The translations under genes and the position numbers were made by a program. The notes below the pieces were generated by a model. The model saw only the letters and a program-made list of their open reading frames with translations. It had not been told where the DNA came from and made no database searches. A stretch of 64,000 nucleotides of DNA, taken from NCBI RefSeq assembly GCF_000577815.1, contig NZ_CBYM010000010.1:38498-102497 (forward strand). The letters are read 5' to 3'. Positions 26,901-35,686 of the stretch are shown one piece after another. Within the stretch, counting starts at the first letter, position 1, and every line of letters starts with the position of its first letter. This DNA is from Clostridium saudiense. Its GTDB lineage: Bacteria > Bacillota > Clostridia > Clostridiales > Clostridiaceae.

Positions 26901-27725
26901 ACTATATGGATCTGCAACCTTATTCCAATCATCGGTTCCATTTTCTCCTCTAGAAGCTGCTATATTAGTATATAAAATATATGATGCAGCACTTAAAGCA
27001 TTATTAGTTATTTCAGTAAAATCAGTTCCAAGGCCCCATTCATCAGAATATGAACTATATCTTCTTTGATAATGGTGATTTATTTCATGTATTATTCCCC
27101 AACTTCCATTTTTCACTAGACCATCATAATCAAATGCATCTTTTGACCATTCTGGTGGTAAATTACATGACCAGCTCCATACATTTGCATATGCTATACC
27201 AACGGTTATATATTGGTCAAAAGTAAGAGTCATTGGTGTTGTTCTATTTTCAAGTCCCATTGTATTGGCACTTAAGGCAGTTACATTTGTCCAAAACTCT
27301 GCTGCTTTTTGTGGATCTTCAATATGACGAATAAATTTAGCTGGAAGTATAAATCTTAAATAAGGAGTTCTTATTTCAGCAAATATACCTGGTGCATCTT
27401 TTGCAACTTTCCATTCTTCAGATGTTGTTTTACCTAAATCATAATATGGTGTATCAACTACCCCTTTAATATCTACCTCAATATTTGCGCCTGAAGGAAC
27501 AGATTCAGCTATTTCTATAAAGACCATTCCTCCAAAAGGTGTACCTACTTTAGTTTCGGTTTCACTAATAGAGAAAGTTTTTCCTAAATACGGCATACGA
27601 TTTTCGTTACTATGATTATAATAATATTCTTCTGCATCAACCATAGTCATACCTACGCTAAGTTTAATTTTTCCTTGCTTAGCGTATTTTAAAGCTTCAT
27701 CATTTAATGTTACATTTAATTTATG
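23937..27725 (-). pseudogene. M60-family (enhancin-like) mucin-type metallopeptidase, 5'-truncated
   Basis: About 1260 residues remain. In order: M60 peptidase (zinc motif HEINHH in SWGIIHEINHHYQ), a beta-rich linker, a PA14-like domain (DILKWDIYEAL...ADVNIR), an F5/8C CBM32-like domain (NIVDGDISTYFHS...YLKISALNNRDG), an Ig-like region, two cadherin/Ig-like repeats ending VTDSDRNTTTV and VTDSDNNTIIV, a Pro/Glu-rich linker with repeats, and a C-terminal helix with a KRK tail. Such enzymes cut O-glycosylated mucins at the cell surface. The start, signal peptide and promoter are missing: the frame runs directly into group II intron sequence at about 27715-27730. Probably not expressed as a secreted enzyme. 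Confidence 0.85.
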
Positions 27726-28687
27726 ATGAAAATTTCTCAGAGAATAGCTTTGGATTCCGCCCTCGCAGAGGTGTAAAAGATGCAATAAGGAAAGCTGAAA
27801 GTTATATTAACGAAGGTTATACATGGGTTGTAGACATAGACTTAGAGAAATTCTTTGATAAAGTAAATCATGATATTTTAATGTATAAACTATCGAAAGA
27901 TATTAAAGATAAAAGAGTTTTGAAACTAATAAGGAAGTATCTGCAATCAGGAATAATGATTAATGGAATAGTAACATCAAGCGAAGTAGGAACGCCACAA
28001 GGCGGACCACTAAGTCCGCTATTATCTAATATTATGCTAGATGAATTAGATAGGGAGTTAGAGAAAAGAGGACATAAATTTTGTCGCTACGCGGACGACT
28101 GTAATATTTAAGTAAAGAGTAAAAGAGTCGGAGAGAGGGTTATGGAAAACATAACCAGATTCATTGAAGGTAAACTAAAACTCAAAGTAAATATCAACAA
28201 AAGTGCAGTTGAAAGACCTTGGAAAAGAAAATTCTTAGGGTTTACACTAGGGATTATGTTTGGTAAGGCATATTCAAGCATATCTAAACAATCATTAAGG
28301 AAGCATAAAGATAAACTCCGAGAAATATTATCAAGGTCAAAACCGATGACCTTAGAACAAAGAATAATTAAGATAAATCAAGTTAACATAGGTTGGATTA
28401 ATTATTATGGAATAGCAAAGTGCAAAGGTATTGTTGTTCAATTGGATAAATGGATTAAACGGAGATTAAGAATGTGTATATGGAAACAATGGAAGAAGGT
28501 TAAAACAAGATATAAAAACCTTAATAAATTAGGACTTAATCACTATCAAGCAATAAAATTCGCCAACACCCGTAAAGGATATTGGCGAGTAGCAAATAGT
28601 GTTATATTAAATACTACACTAACAAATCAATTCTTTAACGACTTAGGCTTGAAAAGCCTAACGCGTCAATATATTAAAATTCATTAA
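27720..28687 (+). pseudogene. Group II intron reverse transcriptase/maturase pseudogene
   Basis: It begins inside RT block 2-3 with NSFGFRPRRGVKDAIRK and continues with VVDIDLEKFFDKVNH, GTPQGGPLSPLLSNIMLDELD and the catalytic RYADD. After YADDCNI comes an in-frame TAA (28109-28111), and the same frame continues VKSKRVGERVMENITRF into the maturase X domain (GWINYYGIAK...RRLRMCIWKQWKK). It lacks its N-terminus and carries a nonsense codon, so it cannot make a full RT. No HNH endonuclease domain. Confidence 0.88.
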
Positions 28688-28689
28688 AC

Positions 28690-28772
28690 TTAAGGAACCG
28701 CCGTATACCGGACGGTACGTACGGTGGTGTGAGAGGACGGAAAATAAAATAATTATTTTCCTCCTACTCGAT
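28690..28772 (+). ncRNA. Group II intron domains V and VI
   Basis: Domain V: ACCGCCGTA pairs with TACGGTGGT around an inner CCG...CGG-type hairpin (28695-28730). Domain VI: GAAAATAA pairs with TTATTTTC, followed by CTCCTACTCGAT, the usual 3' end of bacterial group II introns. The class is not assigned. Confidence 0.8.
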
Positions 28773-28814
28773 TATATTTATGTTAATAATATTATTAAAA
28801 ATATAGTGATGAAA

Positions 28815-28838
28815 AAGATTAAAAAATTTTAATCTTAC
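28815..28838. terminator. Hairpin after the intron remnant
   Basis: A perfect inverted repeat AAGATTAAAA / TTTTAATCTT with a 2-base loop. It lies 77 bases before the PepSY gene. TTTCATT (28839) and TTCATGA (28851), 11 bases apart, follow as a possible regulator site, with a -10-like TATAAT at 28877-28882. Confidence 0.4.
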
Positions 28839-28914
28839 TTTCATTCCTACTTCATGAAAAAGAGAAATCAATATTATATAATTCATAATACAGATTAAGA
28901 TAAGGAGAAACAAA

Positions 28915-29262
28915 ATGAATAAATATTTAGAAACAGCAAGAGAAATAATAAAAAGAAACAAGAAAAAAATGGTAAAAAGAATTTCAATATTATTAGTTTT
29001 AGGTGTTGCAGTATGTGGTATAGGTGCTATTACTGTATATAGTATAGCTAAATCTAATATTAATTATACAGTTGATGAAGCAAAGGTAATAGCACTACAA
29101 GCGGTTCAAGGAGACATATTAAAGGTTAGGAAAAGCTTAGAGTTAGATAATCTTAGTTTTGAGTATAAATTTAAAATAAAAAATTCAAATAATATTCTTA
29201 TAGAAGTTAATGTGGATTCTAACTTGGGGGTTATTACAGATATAGATAATTATTATGATTAA
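28915..29262 (+). CDS. Membrane-anchored PepSY-domain protein
   Basis: 115 aa. A basic N-terminus, one membrane helix (about 23-45), then a single PepSY-like domain outside the cell (YTVDEAKVIALQAVQGDILK...FKIKNSNNILIEVNVDSNLGVITD). PepSY domains are proposed to inhibit peptidases or to sense the envelope. It lies 37 bases before the response regulator, and a second PepSY protein ends the same cluster, so it is probably part of this regulatory unit. Ribosome binding site AAGGAG. Confidence 0.8.
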   Translation: MNKYLETAREIIKRNKKKMVKRISILLVLGVAVCGIGAITVYSIAKSNINYTVDEAKVIALQAVQGDILKVRKSLELDNLSFEYKFKIKNSNNILIEVNVDSNLGVITDIDNYYD

Positions 29263-29299
29263 ACATTATATATAAGCGTATTATAAAGGAGGAAGTATA

Positions 29300-29968
29300 G
29301 TGAAAAGCATATTAATAGTTGAGGATGAACCTAATATTTCCGATTTTGTAAAAGGGGAATTAGAATATGAAGGGTATGATGTTTGTATTAAGGAGGATGG
29401 TAGAGAAGGGTTAGAAGAGGCATTAAGAAATGAATATGATCTTATAATACTGGATGTTATGCTTCCTTCAATGAATGGATTTGAGATATGTAGAAGACTA
29501 AAGAGAGAAAAACAATCTCCGGTAATAATGCTTAGTGCAAAAGATAGTGTTATGGATAAAGTTAATGGGCTTCAAATAGGTGCTGATGATTATATTGCTA
29601 AGCCATTTGCAATAGAGGAGTTACTTGCACGTATTGAAGTGGTTTTTAGGAGACAAGATAGTTTAAATAATTCTATAGTAAAGTTTAAGGATATTGTAAT
29701 TAATAAAAGCTCAAGAAGTGTTAAAAGGAATGGTAATGAAATAAGTTTAACTAATAAAGAATATGAACTATTAATGATATTAGTAGATAATAAGGATAAG
29801 GTAGTTACTAGAGAAGAGCTTTTAGAAAAAATATGGGGCTATGGGTATGAACCGGAAACTAATGTCACAGATGTATATGTAAGATATTTAAGAACAAAAT
29901 TAAATAATGAAAATAAAGAAGAATATATACAGACAGTTAGATCAGTTGGTTATATTATGAGGGGTTAG
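29300..29968 (+). CDS. OmpR-family response regulator
   Basis: 222 aa. The receiver domain has Asp52 in LIILDVMLP, EDE at 8-10 and Lys in IAKPF. The winged-helix output domain spans about 128-222 (ending TVRSVGYIMRG). The start is GTG behind AAAGGAGG. The kinase starts two bases after its stop. Its paired kinase and PepSY neighbours suggest control of envelope functions. Confidence 0.93.
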   Translation: MKSILIVEDEPNISDFVKGELEYEGYDVCIKEDGREGLEEALRNEYDLIILDVMLPSMNGFEICRRLKREKQSPVIMLSAKDSVMDKVNGLQIGADDYIAKPFAIEELLARIEVVFRRQDSLNNSIVKFKDIVINKSSRSVKRNGNEISLTNKEYELLMILVDNKDKVVTREELLEKIWGYGYEPETNVTDVYVRYLRTKLNNENKEEYIQTVRSVGYIMRG

Positions 29969-29970
29969 TA

Positions 29971-31347
29971 ATGAGAACTAAAAAATTACCTGTATTTTTA
30001 GAAATTATGAAAAGTTCCTTTTTTATAATAAGTTTAATTTTGATTATATATACAATTGGTCAATTAATTACATTTTGGATATTTACAGATGAGTATGAAA
30101 AAGATTTATTAGAAGCTAAATATAAAGAGATAAGCAGCTTATCTAAGGATATAAACATAGAAATATCTGAAAATGGGTTTTATGAATATTTACAACAGTT
30201 AACTAAGGTTGATGATGATGAATATATTAGGATTTACTCAACAGATAAAATATATTATGAATCCCCATCTGAAATATGGGAAGAAATTAAATTTGACTAT
30301 GTAAATCAAGATATTATAATGGGATCTAAGATTTTTGATTTTGAGATATATATGGTAATAACAGGACCAATAGAGATAGGAAATTCTCAATATACGATAC
30401 AAATAATTAGAGAAAATGAGATGTTTCAGGAATTTACTGAAAACTCCTTACCGATTTTAATTTTTACTTTAATTTTAGGATTAGCTTTAAGTGGTATAGG
30501 AGCTATGTATGTTTCGAAGAACTTTATAAAGAGACTTAGAAGGCTTACAACAACTATGAATGAAATAAAGGAAAAAGGAATTAATAAAAGAGCTGAAATA
30601 TCAGATTTAAATGACGAAGTAGATAAAGTAAATATAGTTTTTAATTCAATGATGGATGAATTAGAAGAGGCATTTCATGAGCAAAGTAGGTTTGTATCAG
30701 ATGCATCACATGAATTAAAAACACCATTAACAGCACTTCATGGACATTTAAGTATGCTTAAAAGATGGGGAAAAAATGACAAGGAACGTTTAGAAAAATC
30801 TTTGGATATATGTTTAAAAGAGGTAGAAAGATTAAAAAAGTTAGTAAATGATATGTTATTACTATCTAAGGCAGAAAAATCAGTAGTAGACTTAAATAAA
30901 GTAGATAAGATTGATCCTGTAATATTAGTTGATGAGGTTATAGAACAATATAGATTTTTAAATCCAAATGTCACATATATAGTTAATATTGATGAAAATA
31001 TAAGAATAAAAGTTGAGCCAAATGATTTTAAGCAGTTATTAATTATATTTGTTGATAATTCAATAAAGTATAACAATAAAGAGAATGTTGAAATTTCAAT
31101 AAGTATAAGAAAAGAAGCTAGTGCGATAAAATTAGAAGTTAAAGATAATGGAATTGGTATACCAAAGAATGAAATTGATAATGTAAAGAAAAGATTTTAT
31201 AAAGTTGATAAATCTAGAGTAAATAATAATTCTTTTGGAATTGGTTTATCCATTGCAAACAGAATAGTTAGCAATTATAACTCTAAGATTTATATAGAAA
31301 GTGAATTAGATAAATATACAATAATAAGCGTATATTTTAAGGGATAA
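29971..31347 (+). CDS. Two-component sensor histidine kinase
   Basis: 458 aa. Membrane helices at about 14-36 and 160-182 frame an extracytoplasmic domain of about 120 residues. HAMP follows, then DASHELKTPLTAL with His247, N box DNSIKYNNKENV, G1 DNGIGIPKNE and G2 FGIGLSIANRI. The F/G boxes are a little atypical but complete. It forms an operon with the regulator just upstream. Confidence 0.93.
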   Translation: MRTKKLPVFLEIMKSSFFIISLILIIYTIGQLITFWIFTDEYEKDLLEAKYKEISSLSKDINIEISENGFYEYLQQLTKVDDDEYIRIYSTDKIYYESPSEIWEEIKFDYVNQDIIMGSKIFDFEIYMVITGPIEIGNSQYTIQIIRENEMFQEFTENSLPILIFTLILGLALSGIGAMYVSKNFIKRLRRLTTTMNEIKEKGINKRAEISDLNDEVDKVNIVFNSMMDELEEAFHEQSRFVSDASHELKTPLTALHGHLSMLKRWGKNDKERLEKSLDICLKEVERLKKLVNDMLLLSKAEKSVVDLNKVDKIDPVILVDEVIEQYRFLNPNVTYIVNIDENIRIKVEPNDFKQLLIIFVDNSIKYNNKENVEISISIRKEASAIKLEVKDNGIGIPKNEIDNVKKRFYKVDKSRVNNNSFGIGLSIANRIVSNYNSKIYIESELDKYTIISVYFKG

Positions 31348-31451
31348 AAGTAGGGAAAATTAATTATCTATATTTAATGAAAATTTTATAATATTTTGGG
31401 ATATCATAGATAAAAATATTAATAAAAAGATGTATATAAGTGGAGGATAAA

Positions 31452-32069
31452 ATGAAAAAGGCAAAATTAGCAGCAATTATGATAATAATTTCTATTAGTT
31501 TAGTAGGGTGTAATAACTCAGGTGTATCAAATTCAGGTGCAACGAATGAGAGTACAACAAATCAAAATACAACAAATCAAACTGAAACAAACTCAGGTAT
31601 AACAAATAATGAAGTTGTTGGGGCTAATAAGATAACAATTGATCAGGCTAAAGAAATAGCACTAAACCATGCAAAATTAACAGCAGAGCAAGTTTCATTT
31701 ATTAGAACTGAAAGTGAATTTGATGATGGAATAGAAAAATATAATATAGAATTTTATTATAATAATCAAAAATATGATTATGATATTAATGCGGTTAATG
31801 GACAAATAATTCAATATGATTTAGAAGGAGTTATTAATAATAGTCAAAATAATTTAAATAGCACAGCTAATATTTCAATAGAGCAAGCAAAGGAGATTGC
31901 ATTAAACCATGCAAATTTAACAAGCAATCAAGTTATATTTTCAAGAACAGAATTAGATTATGATAATGGGATACAAAAATATGAAGTAGAATTCTATTAT
32001 AATAATAGAGAATATAGTTATGAAATAAATGCTAATACTGGAGATATATTAGGGTATGAGCAAGATTAA
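31452..32069 (+). CDS. PepSY-domain lipoprotein
   Basis: 205 aa. A lipoprotein signal peptide ends in LVGC (Cys at about 20), followed by a Ser/Thr/Asn-rich linker with repeated TNQ/TTNQ units. Two PepSY domains then follow (ITIDQAKEIALNHAKLTAEQV and ISIEQAKEIALNHANLTSNQV), each ending in FYYNNxxYxYxINAxxG. ATG 31452 is chosen because GGAGG at 31442-31446 is its ribosome binding site; the GTG at 31440 is too close. Last gene of the PepSY/two-component cluster, before a strong terminator. Confidence 0.88.
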   Translation: MKKAKLAAIMIIISISLVGCNNSGVSNSGATNESTTNQNTTNQTETNSGITNNEVVGANKITIDQAKEIALNHAKLTAEQVSFIRTESEFDDGIEKYNIEFYYNNQKYDYDINAVNGQIIQYDLEGVINNSQNNLNSTANISIEQAKEIALNHANLTSNQVIFSRTELDYDNGIQKYEVEFYYNNREYSYEINANTGDILGYEQD

Positions 32070-32078
32070 TATATTAAG

Positions 32079-32116
32079 AGAAGGTGCCACTCTTTAGAGA
32101 GAGGTGCCTTTTTTTA
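32079..32116 (+). terminator. Terminator of the PepSY/two-component cluster
   Basis: The stem AAGGTGCCACTCT / AGAGAGGTGCCTT is near-perfect with a TTAG loop, followed by TTTTTT. Confidence 0.9.
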
Positions 32117-32143
32117 GTAGATAATTTAAGCTTAAAAATAGTA

Positions 32144-32174
32144 TTGACTCTAACGTTACGTGATAAATTAAAAT
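32144..32174 (+). promoter_or_regulatory. MerR-type promoter with 19-base spacer
   Basis: TTGACT (32144-32149) and TAAAAT (32169-32174) are separated by 19 bases. A palindromic core CTAACGTTACG sits in the spacer. Overlong spacers with an operator inside are the signature of MerR-family-activated promoters; the next gene encodes such a regulator, so it is probably autoregulated. Confidence 0.75.
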
Positions 32175-32229
32175 TATATTTGTAGCTAAGATAAACAAAA
32201 TAATTTATGAAAGGAGGTATATAAAGCTA

Positions 32230-32961
32230 ATGAGGATAAGCGAAGTAGCAAAGTTAACAGGAATAACGGTAAGAACATTGCACTATTACGATGAAATAGG
32301 GCTATTAAAACCAAGTGAAATAACAGAGGCTGGTTATAGGTTATACTCTAGAGAAGATCTGGAAATATTACAACAAATACTGTTTTTCAGAGAACTAGAT
32401 TTTCCTCTAAGTCAAATAAAGGAAATAATGAATAATCCCAATTATGATAAAGAAGAAGCACTTAAAAAACAAAAAGAATTGCTAATTCAGCAACGACAAA
32501 GGATAGAAGGATTAATAAAATTAATAGAAAAAAGAATAGAAGGAGATAATAATATGAGCTTTAAAGAATTTGATATGAATGAAATAGAAGAAAATAAAAA
32601 GAAATATGCTAAAGAGGTAAAAGAACGTTGGGGAACTTCTAAAGCGTATGAAGAAAGCGAAAAGAAAACAAGTAGTTACAATAAAGAAAAATGGGGAGAC
32701 ATTAATCAAGAGACAAGTGAGATATTTAAGGGGTTTGCTGAATTAAGAAATTCTGATCCAGGAAGTGAAGAGGTGCAAGAATTAGTTAGAAGATGGCAAA
32801 AGTATATTACTGATAATTTCTATACTTGTACAAATGAGATATTATCTGGATTAGGTTTAATGTATGTGGAGGATGAAAGATTTAAAGAAAATCTAGATAA
32901 GAATGGTGAAGGAACTGCTAAACTTATGGCAGAAGCAATAAAGATTTATTGTTCAAAATAA
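32230..32961 (+). CDS. MerR-family regulator with TipAS drug-binding domain
   Basis: 243 aa. The MerR helix-turn-helix (1-70; RISEVAKLTGITVRTLHYYDEIGLLKP) is followed by a dimerisation coiled coil (75-108). The TipAS antibiotic-recognition domain (about 120-243) has the typical WGTSKAYEES and the end EGTAKLMAEAIKIYC. TipA-type proteins bind thiopeptides or other drugs and activate their own gene; a shorter TipAS-only product could start at the internal ATG near residue 108. Preceded by AAAGGAGG. Confidence 0.92.
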   Translation: MRISEVAKLTGITVRTLHYYDEIGLLKPSEITEAGYRLYSREDLEILQQILFFRELDFPLSQIKEIMNNPNYDKEEALKKQKELLIQQRQRIEGLIKLIEKRIEGDNNMSFKEFDMNEIEENKKKYAKEVKERWGTSKAYEESEKKTSSYNKEKWGDINQETSEIFKGFAELRNSDPGSEEVQELVRRWQKYITDNFYTCTNEILSGLGLMYVEDERFKENLDKNGEGTAKLMAEAIKIYCSK

Positions 32962-32980
32962 TATGACACTTAAATGACAC

Positions 32981-33051
32981 AAAGGAGGATTATTATAAAC
33001 ACATAAAGTAGTTAATGCAAAACAATTAATGATTAATAATAATCCTCCTTT
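32981..33051. repeat. Long inverted repeat with embedded ribosome-binding sequence
   Basis: Perfect 16-bp arms (32981-32996 and 33036-33051) enclose 39 bases. The left arm is AAAGGAGGATTATTAT. It resembles a ribosome binding site held in a hairpin but no start codon follows in a sensible position. No gene is seen in 32962-33308. Confidence 0.6.
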
Positions 33052-33065
33052 TGAAATATAAAGGC

Positions 33066-33105
33066 GCCTAACACGAGAGTCCCCCTTAAGTGTTAGGCTA
33101 TTTTT
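33066..33105 (+). terminator. Terminator
   Basis: The stem GCCTAACAC / GTGTTAGGC with a 15-base loop is followed by TATTTTTAT. It could end the MerR transcript. Confidence 0.7.
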
Positions 33106-33308
33106 ATATTTTAAATAAAAAATAAGATTTAAATGAGTTATTTTGAGTTTTACGGATAATAATAGTAATGATTTTTAATAATAGAAATAAGTAAATTAAA
33201 GGAATTGACAACGGTTTGTCAATAAAAGAATAGTATGATAGTATATATTAATGCATAGGATACTAATATGTAGTTAAATAACGAGATAGCAATGGAGGAA
33301 ATGAAATT

Positions 33309-33650
33309 ATGTTACCAAACTGTCCAAAATGTAATTCAGAATATACTTATGAAGATGGAAATCTTTTAATTTGCCCAGAATGTGGTCATGAATGGACTGC
33401 TGCAAGCCAAGCGGCTGAAGAAGAAGCAAGTGTTATAAAAGATGCTAACGGAAATGTTTTAAATGATGGTGATACTGTTACAATAATCAAGGATTTAAAG
33501 GTTAAAGGTGCTACATCAGCATTAAAGCAAGGAACAAAAGTTAAGAATATTCGTCTACTTTATGATGTAACAGATGGTCATGATATAGACTGTAAAATAG
33601 ATGGATTTGGAGCAATGAAGCTTAAATCATCAGTAGTTAAGAAGATATAA
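33309..33650 (+). CDS. YjdM/PhnA-family zinc-ribbon protein
   Basis: 113 aa. The zinc ribbon CPKC (5-8) and CPEC (24-27) in the N-terminal part, then the family core [27 protein letters not shown] and a C-terminal [10 protein letters not shown]. The family is often named PhnA, but its link to phosphonate use is doubtful; zinc binding and a small beta-barrel are the only safe statements. It stands alone behind GGAGG and is followed by a terminator. Confidence 0.92.
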   Translation: MLPNCPKCNSEYTYEDGNLLICPECGHEWTAASQAAEEEASVIKDANGNVLNDGDTVTIIKDLKVKGATSALKQGTKVKNIRLLYDVTDGHDIDCKIDGFGAMKLKSSVVKKI

Positions 33651-33666
33651 TTAGAGATAATATATA

Positions 33667-33702
33667 AGGACTGTTTATATTAAAGTTAAGCAGTCCTTTT
33701 TA
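33667..33702 (+). terminator. Terminator after yjdM
   Basis: The stem AAGGACTG / CAGTCCTT is followed by TTTTAC. Confidence 0.75.
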
Positions 33703-33774
33703 CTTGTAGTAATATAAAATTTATATTGTATGATATAATTAAAATAAAAATTAAGTTTTTGGAGGCGATAGTTT

Positions 33775-33957
33775 ATGTTCACTAAGGAAGAACTTTTAGT
33801 AATAGAAGATGCTTTAAAAATAGCTGATGAAAAGTACATAAAGTTGCTTGATGAAAGCAAAAATAATAAGAATAAAATGGTTGCATTTAACAGAAAGCAA
33901 AAGAAATTATGGTTAGTTCAAAATAAATTAAATAAAATACTAAAAGAAGAAGTCTAA
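33775..33957 (+). CDS. Small hypothetical protein, 60 aa
   Basis: Lys-rich, probably two helices (TKEELLVIEDALKIADEKYIKLLDE and a second basic segment ending KLNKILKEEV). No family recognised. GGAGG lies about 9 bases before ATG, and a terminator follows at once, which supports a real transcript. Confidence 0.55.
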   Translation: MFTKEELLVIEDALKIADEKYIKLLDESKNNKNKMVAFNRKQKKLWLVQNKLNKILKEEV

Positions 33958-33970
33958 AAGTATTATTTTA

Positions 33971-34005
33971 TGGTATCTAGTATAAAAACTAGATACTTTT
34001 TTTAT
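33971..34005 (+). terminator. Terminator
   Basis: The stem GTATCTAG / CTAGATAC is followed by a seven-T run. Confidence 0.85.
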
Positions 34006-34743
34006 TATTAATTTGATTTATGGGGAAAATTAATTAAAATACTTAATTTATAAGTTTATATCCATCTATAAATTTTATTATACAACATCTAATTTATTAA
34101 TTTCTTACCATGTATTTAATAAATATATATACACCTATTTTTATTAAACGATAATTAATAATACAGGGAGATAAAATAATACAAATGAACACTAAAATTA
34201 GTAAAATGTTGATTTATTTAACATAATGTAGTATTTTGATATTTTTTGAAAAAAATCCATTATAATACATAAGAAAATTTGTAAAAAAATGTCTTCACCT
34301 CTGTTTTTATATAAATTCTATAAATAAATTATATCCAAAATAAGTAAAAGAATAATAATCAATAAACTAATTCAATTTATTGATTATTAAGAATATTTTC
34401 AAAATAAATATTGTAATATTTAATAGAATATTTATTTTAAAAACAAAAACAAGGTGATTTATATTTTAATAAAAAAACCAATATATATATTATTATATAA
34501 TATAAAATTTATATAATAATATAAAATATATGAAATTTTAAAGCAAAATATGTAAAATGCAGTAAAAAAGAAATGAGTAAAAATTATATAAATAAATTTA
34601 AAAATAAATGCTAGTGATAATAAAAAATGAAATATTTATAAAAAAATCTTTCATAAATGAATTTGTATAATTTATTTACAAAATTAAACATTTAAGATAG
34701 AATTACATAAGTGAAAAAATAAATAGATAAAGGGGAATATAAA
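34006..34743. other. AT-rich non-coding stretch, about 740 bases
   Basis: No open frame with a plausible ribosome binding site. Base composition is far more A/T than the surroundings. One perfect 13-bp inverted repeat with a 9-base loop lies at 34354-34388 (AATAATCAATAAA arm), and alternating TATA-type tracts lie at about 34470-34530. The last 60 bases hold the leader and AGGGG site of the deacetylase gene. I see nothing else that can be named. Confidence 0.5.
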
Positions 34744-35634
34744 ATGAAAAAAAGATTTATAGCAATTACATTTTTATTGTTGATAACTTTTGGAATGATA
34801 GCTTGTGGAAAAAATGAAGTTTCAAAAGAGGAAAATATAAATGAAACAAATCAAGAACAAGCAACAGGAAGTCAAGAAACTACTGAAGAACAGCAAGAGA
34901 ATCCTAATAAATGTGGTAATACAGAAGAGCAAGATCAAGCTCAAATTGAGTATATAAATATAGCCCCAGAGGAGGTAAGAATACCTATTCTTATGTATCA
35001 TTCAATAAGTGATGAAGATCCTAGTAATAACTTATTAGTTCCTCCTGCAATGTTTGAAGAGCAAATGGCATGGCTTGAAGCTAATAATTTTACTGCAATG
35101 AATTTAGATGAAGCTTTAGAAGCTATGGAGACTGGAAAAGTACCTAAGAGACCTGTTGTTATAACGTTTGATGATGGATATGCAGATAATTATAGTAGTG
35201 CTTTTCCATCATTAAAAAATCACAATTTAAAAGCTACTTTTTTCATAATAACTGATGGAGTAGACAATGGTTATTATATGTCATCAGATAATTTAAAAGA
35301 AATGCAAGCTGCAGGAATGTCTATAGAAAATCATACGGCAAATCACTTAGAATTAAATGGATTGTCAAAAGAAGATGCATATGATTCAATTAAAAGAGCA
35401 CAAGACTATTTGAGAAATGTCATTGGTTCAGATGGAAATTATCTTTGTTATCCAGTAGGAAAATATAATGATGAAACTATTGCTATAGAAGAAGAGTTAG
35501 GAATAAAGGCAGCAGTAACAACTCAAGGGGGAATAGCTTCGATAAATGATGGGATTCATACTTTAAAGAGAGTTAGAATATCGCCAATGAGTATTGATAG
35601 CTTTGCTTCAATATTTTCAGAGTATATTAATTAA
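34744..35634 (+). CDS. Polysaccharide deacetylase lipoprotein (NodB domain)
   Basis: 296 aa. Lipoprotein signal with lipobox ending IAC (Cys21), then an acidic Glu/Gln-rich linker (25-70). The NodB-homology domain covers about 80-290: VITFDDGYADN (metal Asp pair), the zinc His pair in NHTANHLEL, and the later RVRISPMS. Such surface enzymes remove N-acetyl groups from peptidoglycan or exopolysaccharide; the layout is near PgaB/IcaB-type and YadE-like proteins. Stand-alone gene behind an unusually long AT-rich region. Confidence 0.9.
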   Translation: MKKRFIAITFLLLITFGMIACGKNEVSKEENINETNQEQATGSQETTEEQQENPNKCGNTEEQDQAQIEYINIAPEEVRIPILMYHSISDEDPSNNLLVPPAMFEEQMAWLEANNFTAMNLDEALEAMETGKVPKRPVVITFDDGYADNYSSAFPSLKNHNLKATFFIITDGVDNGYYMSSDNLKEMQAAGMSIENHTANHLELNGLSKEDAYDSIKRAQDYLRNVIGSDGNYLCYPVGKYNDETIAIEEELGIKAAVTTQGGIASINDGIHTLKRVRISPMSIDSFASIFSEYIN

Positions 35635-35686
35635 AGATAAGCTATACTATAAATGACGAAAAAAATAATACTTTGGAGGGATAGTA

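Larger units (their letters stand above)
27720..28772 (+). mobile_element. Group II intron remnant (5'-truncated)
   Basis: It contains the reverse transcriptase/maturase pseudogene (27720-28687) followed by RNA domains V and VI, ending at CTACTCGAT. RNA domains I-IV and the first third of the RT are absent. The left boundary fuses to the M60 gene; right of 28772 nothing resembles the missing M60 5' end. So a deletion or recombination removed both the intron 5' part and the beginning of the M60 gene. Confidence 0.85.
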
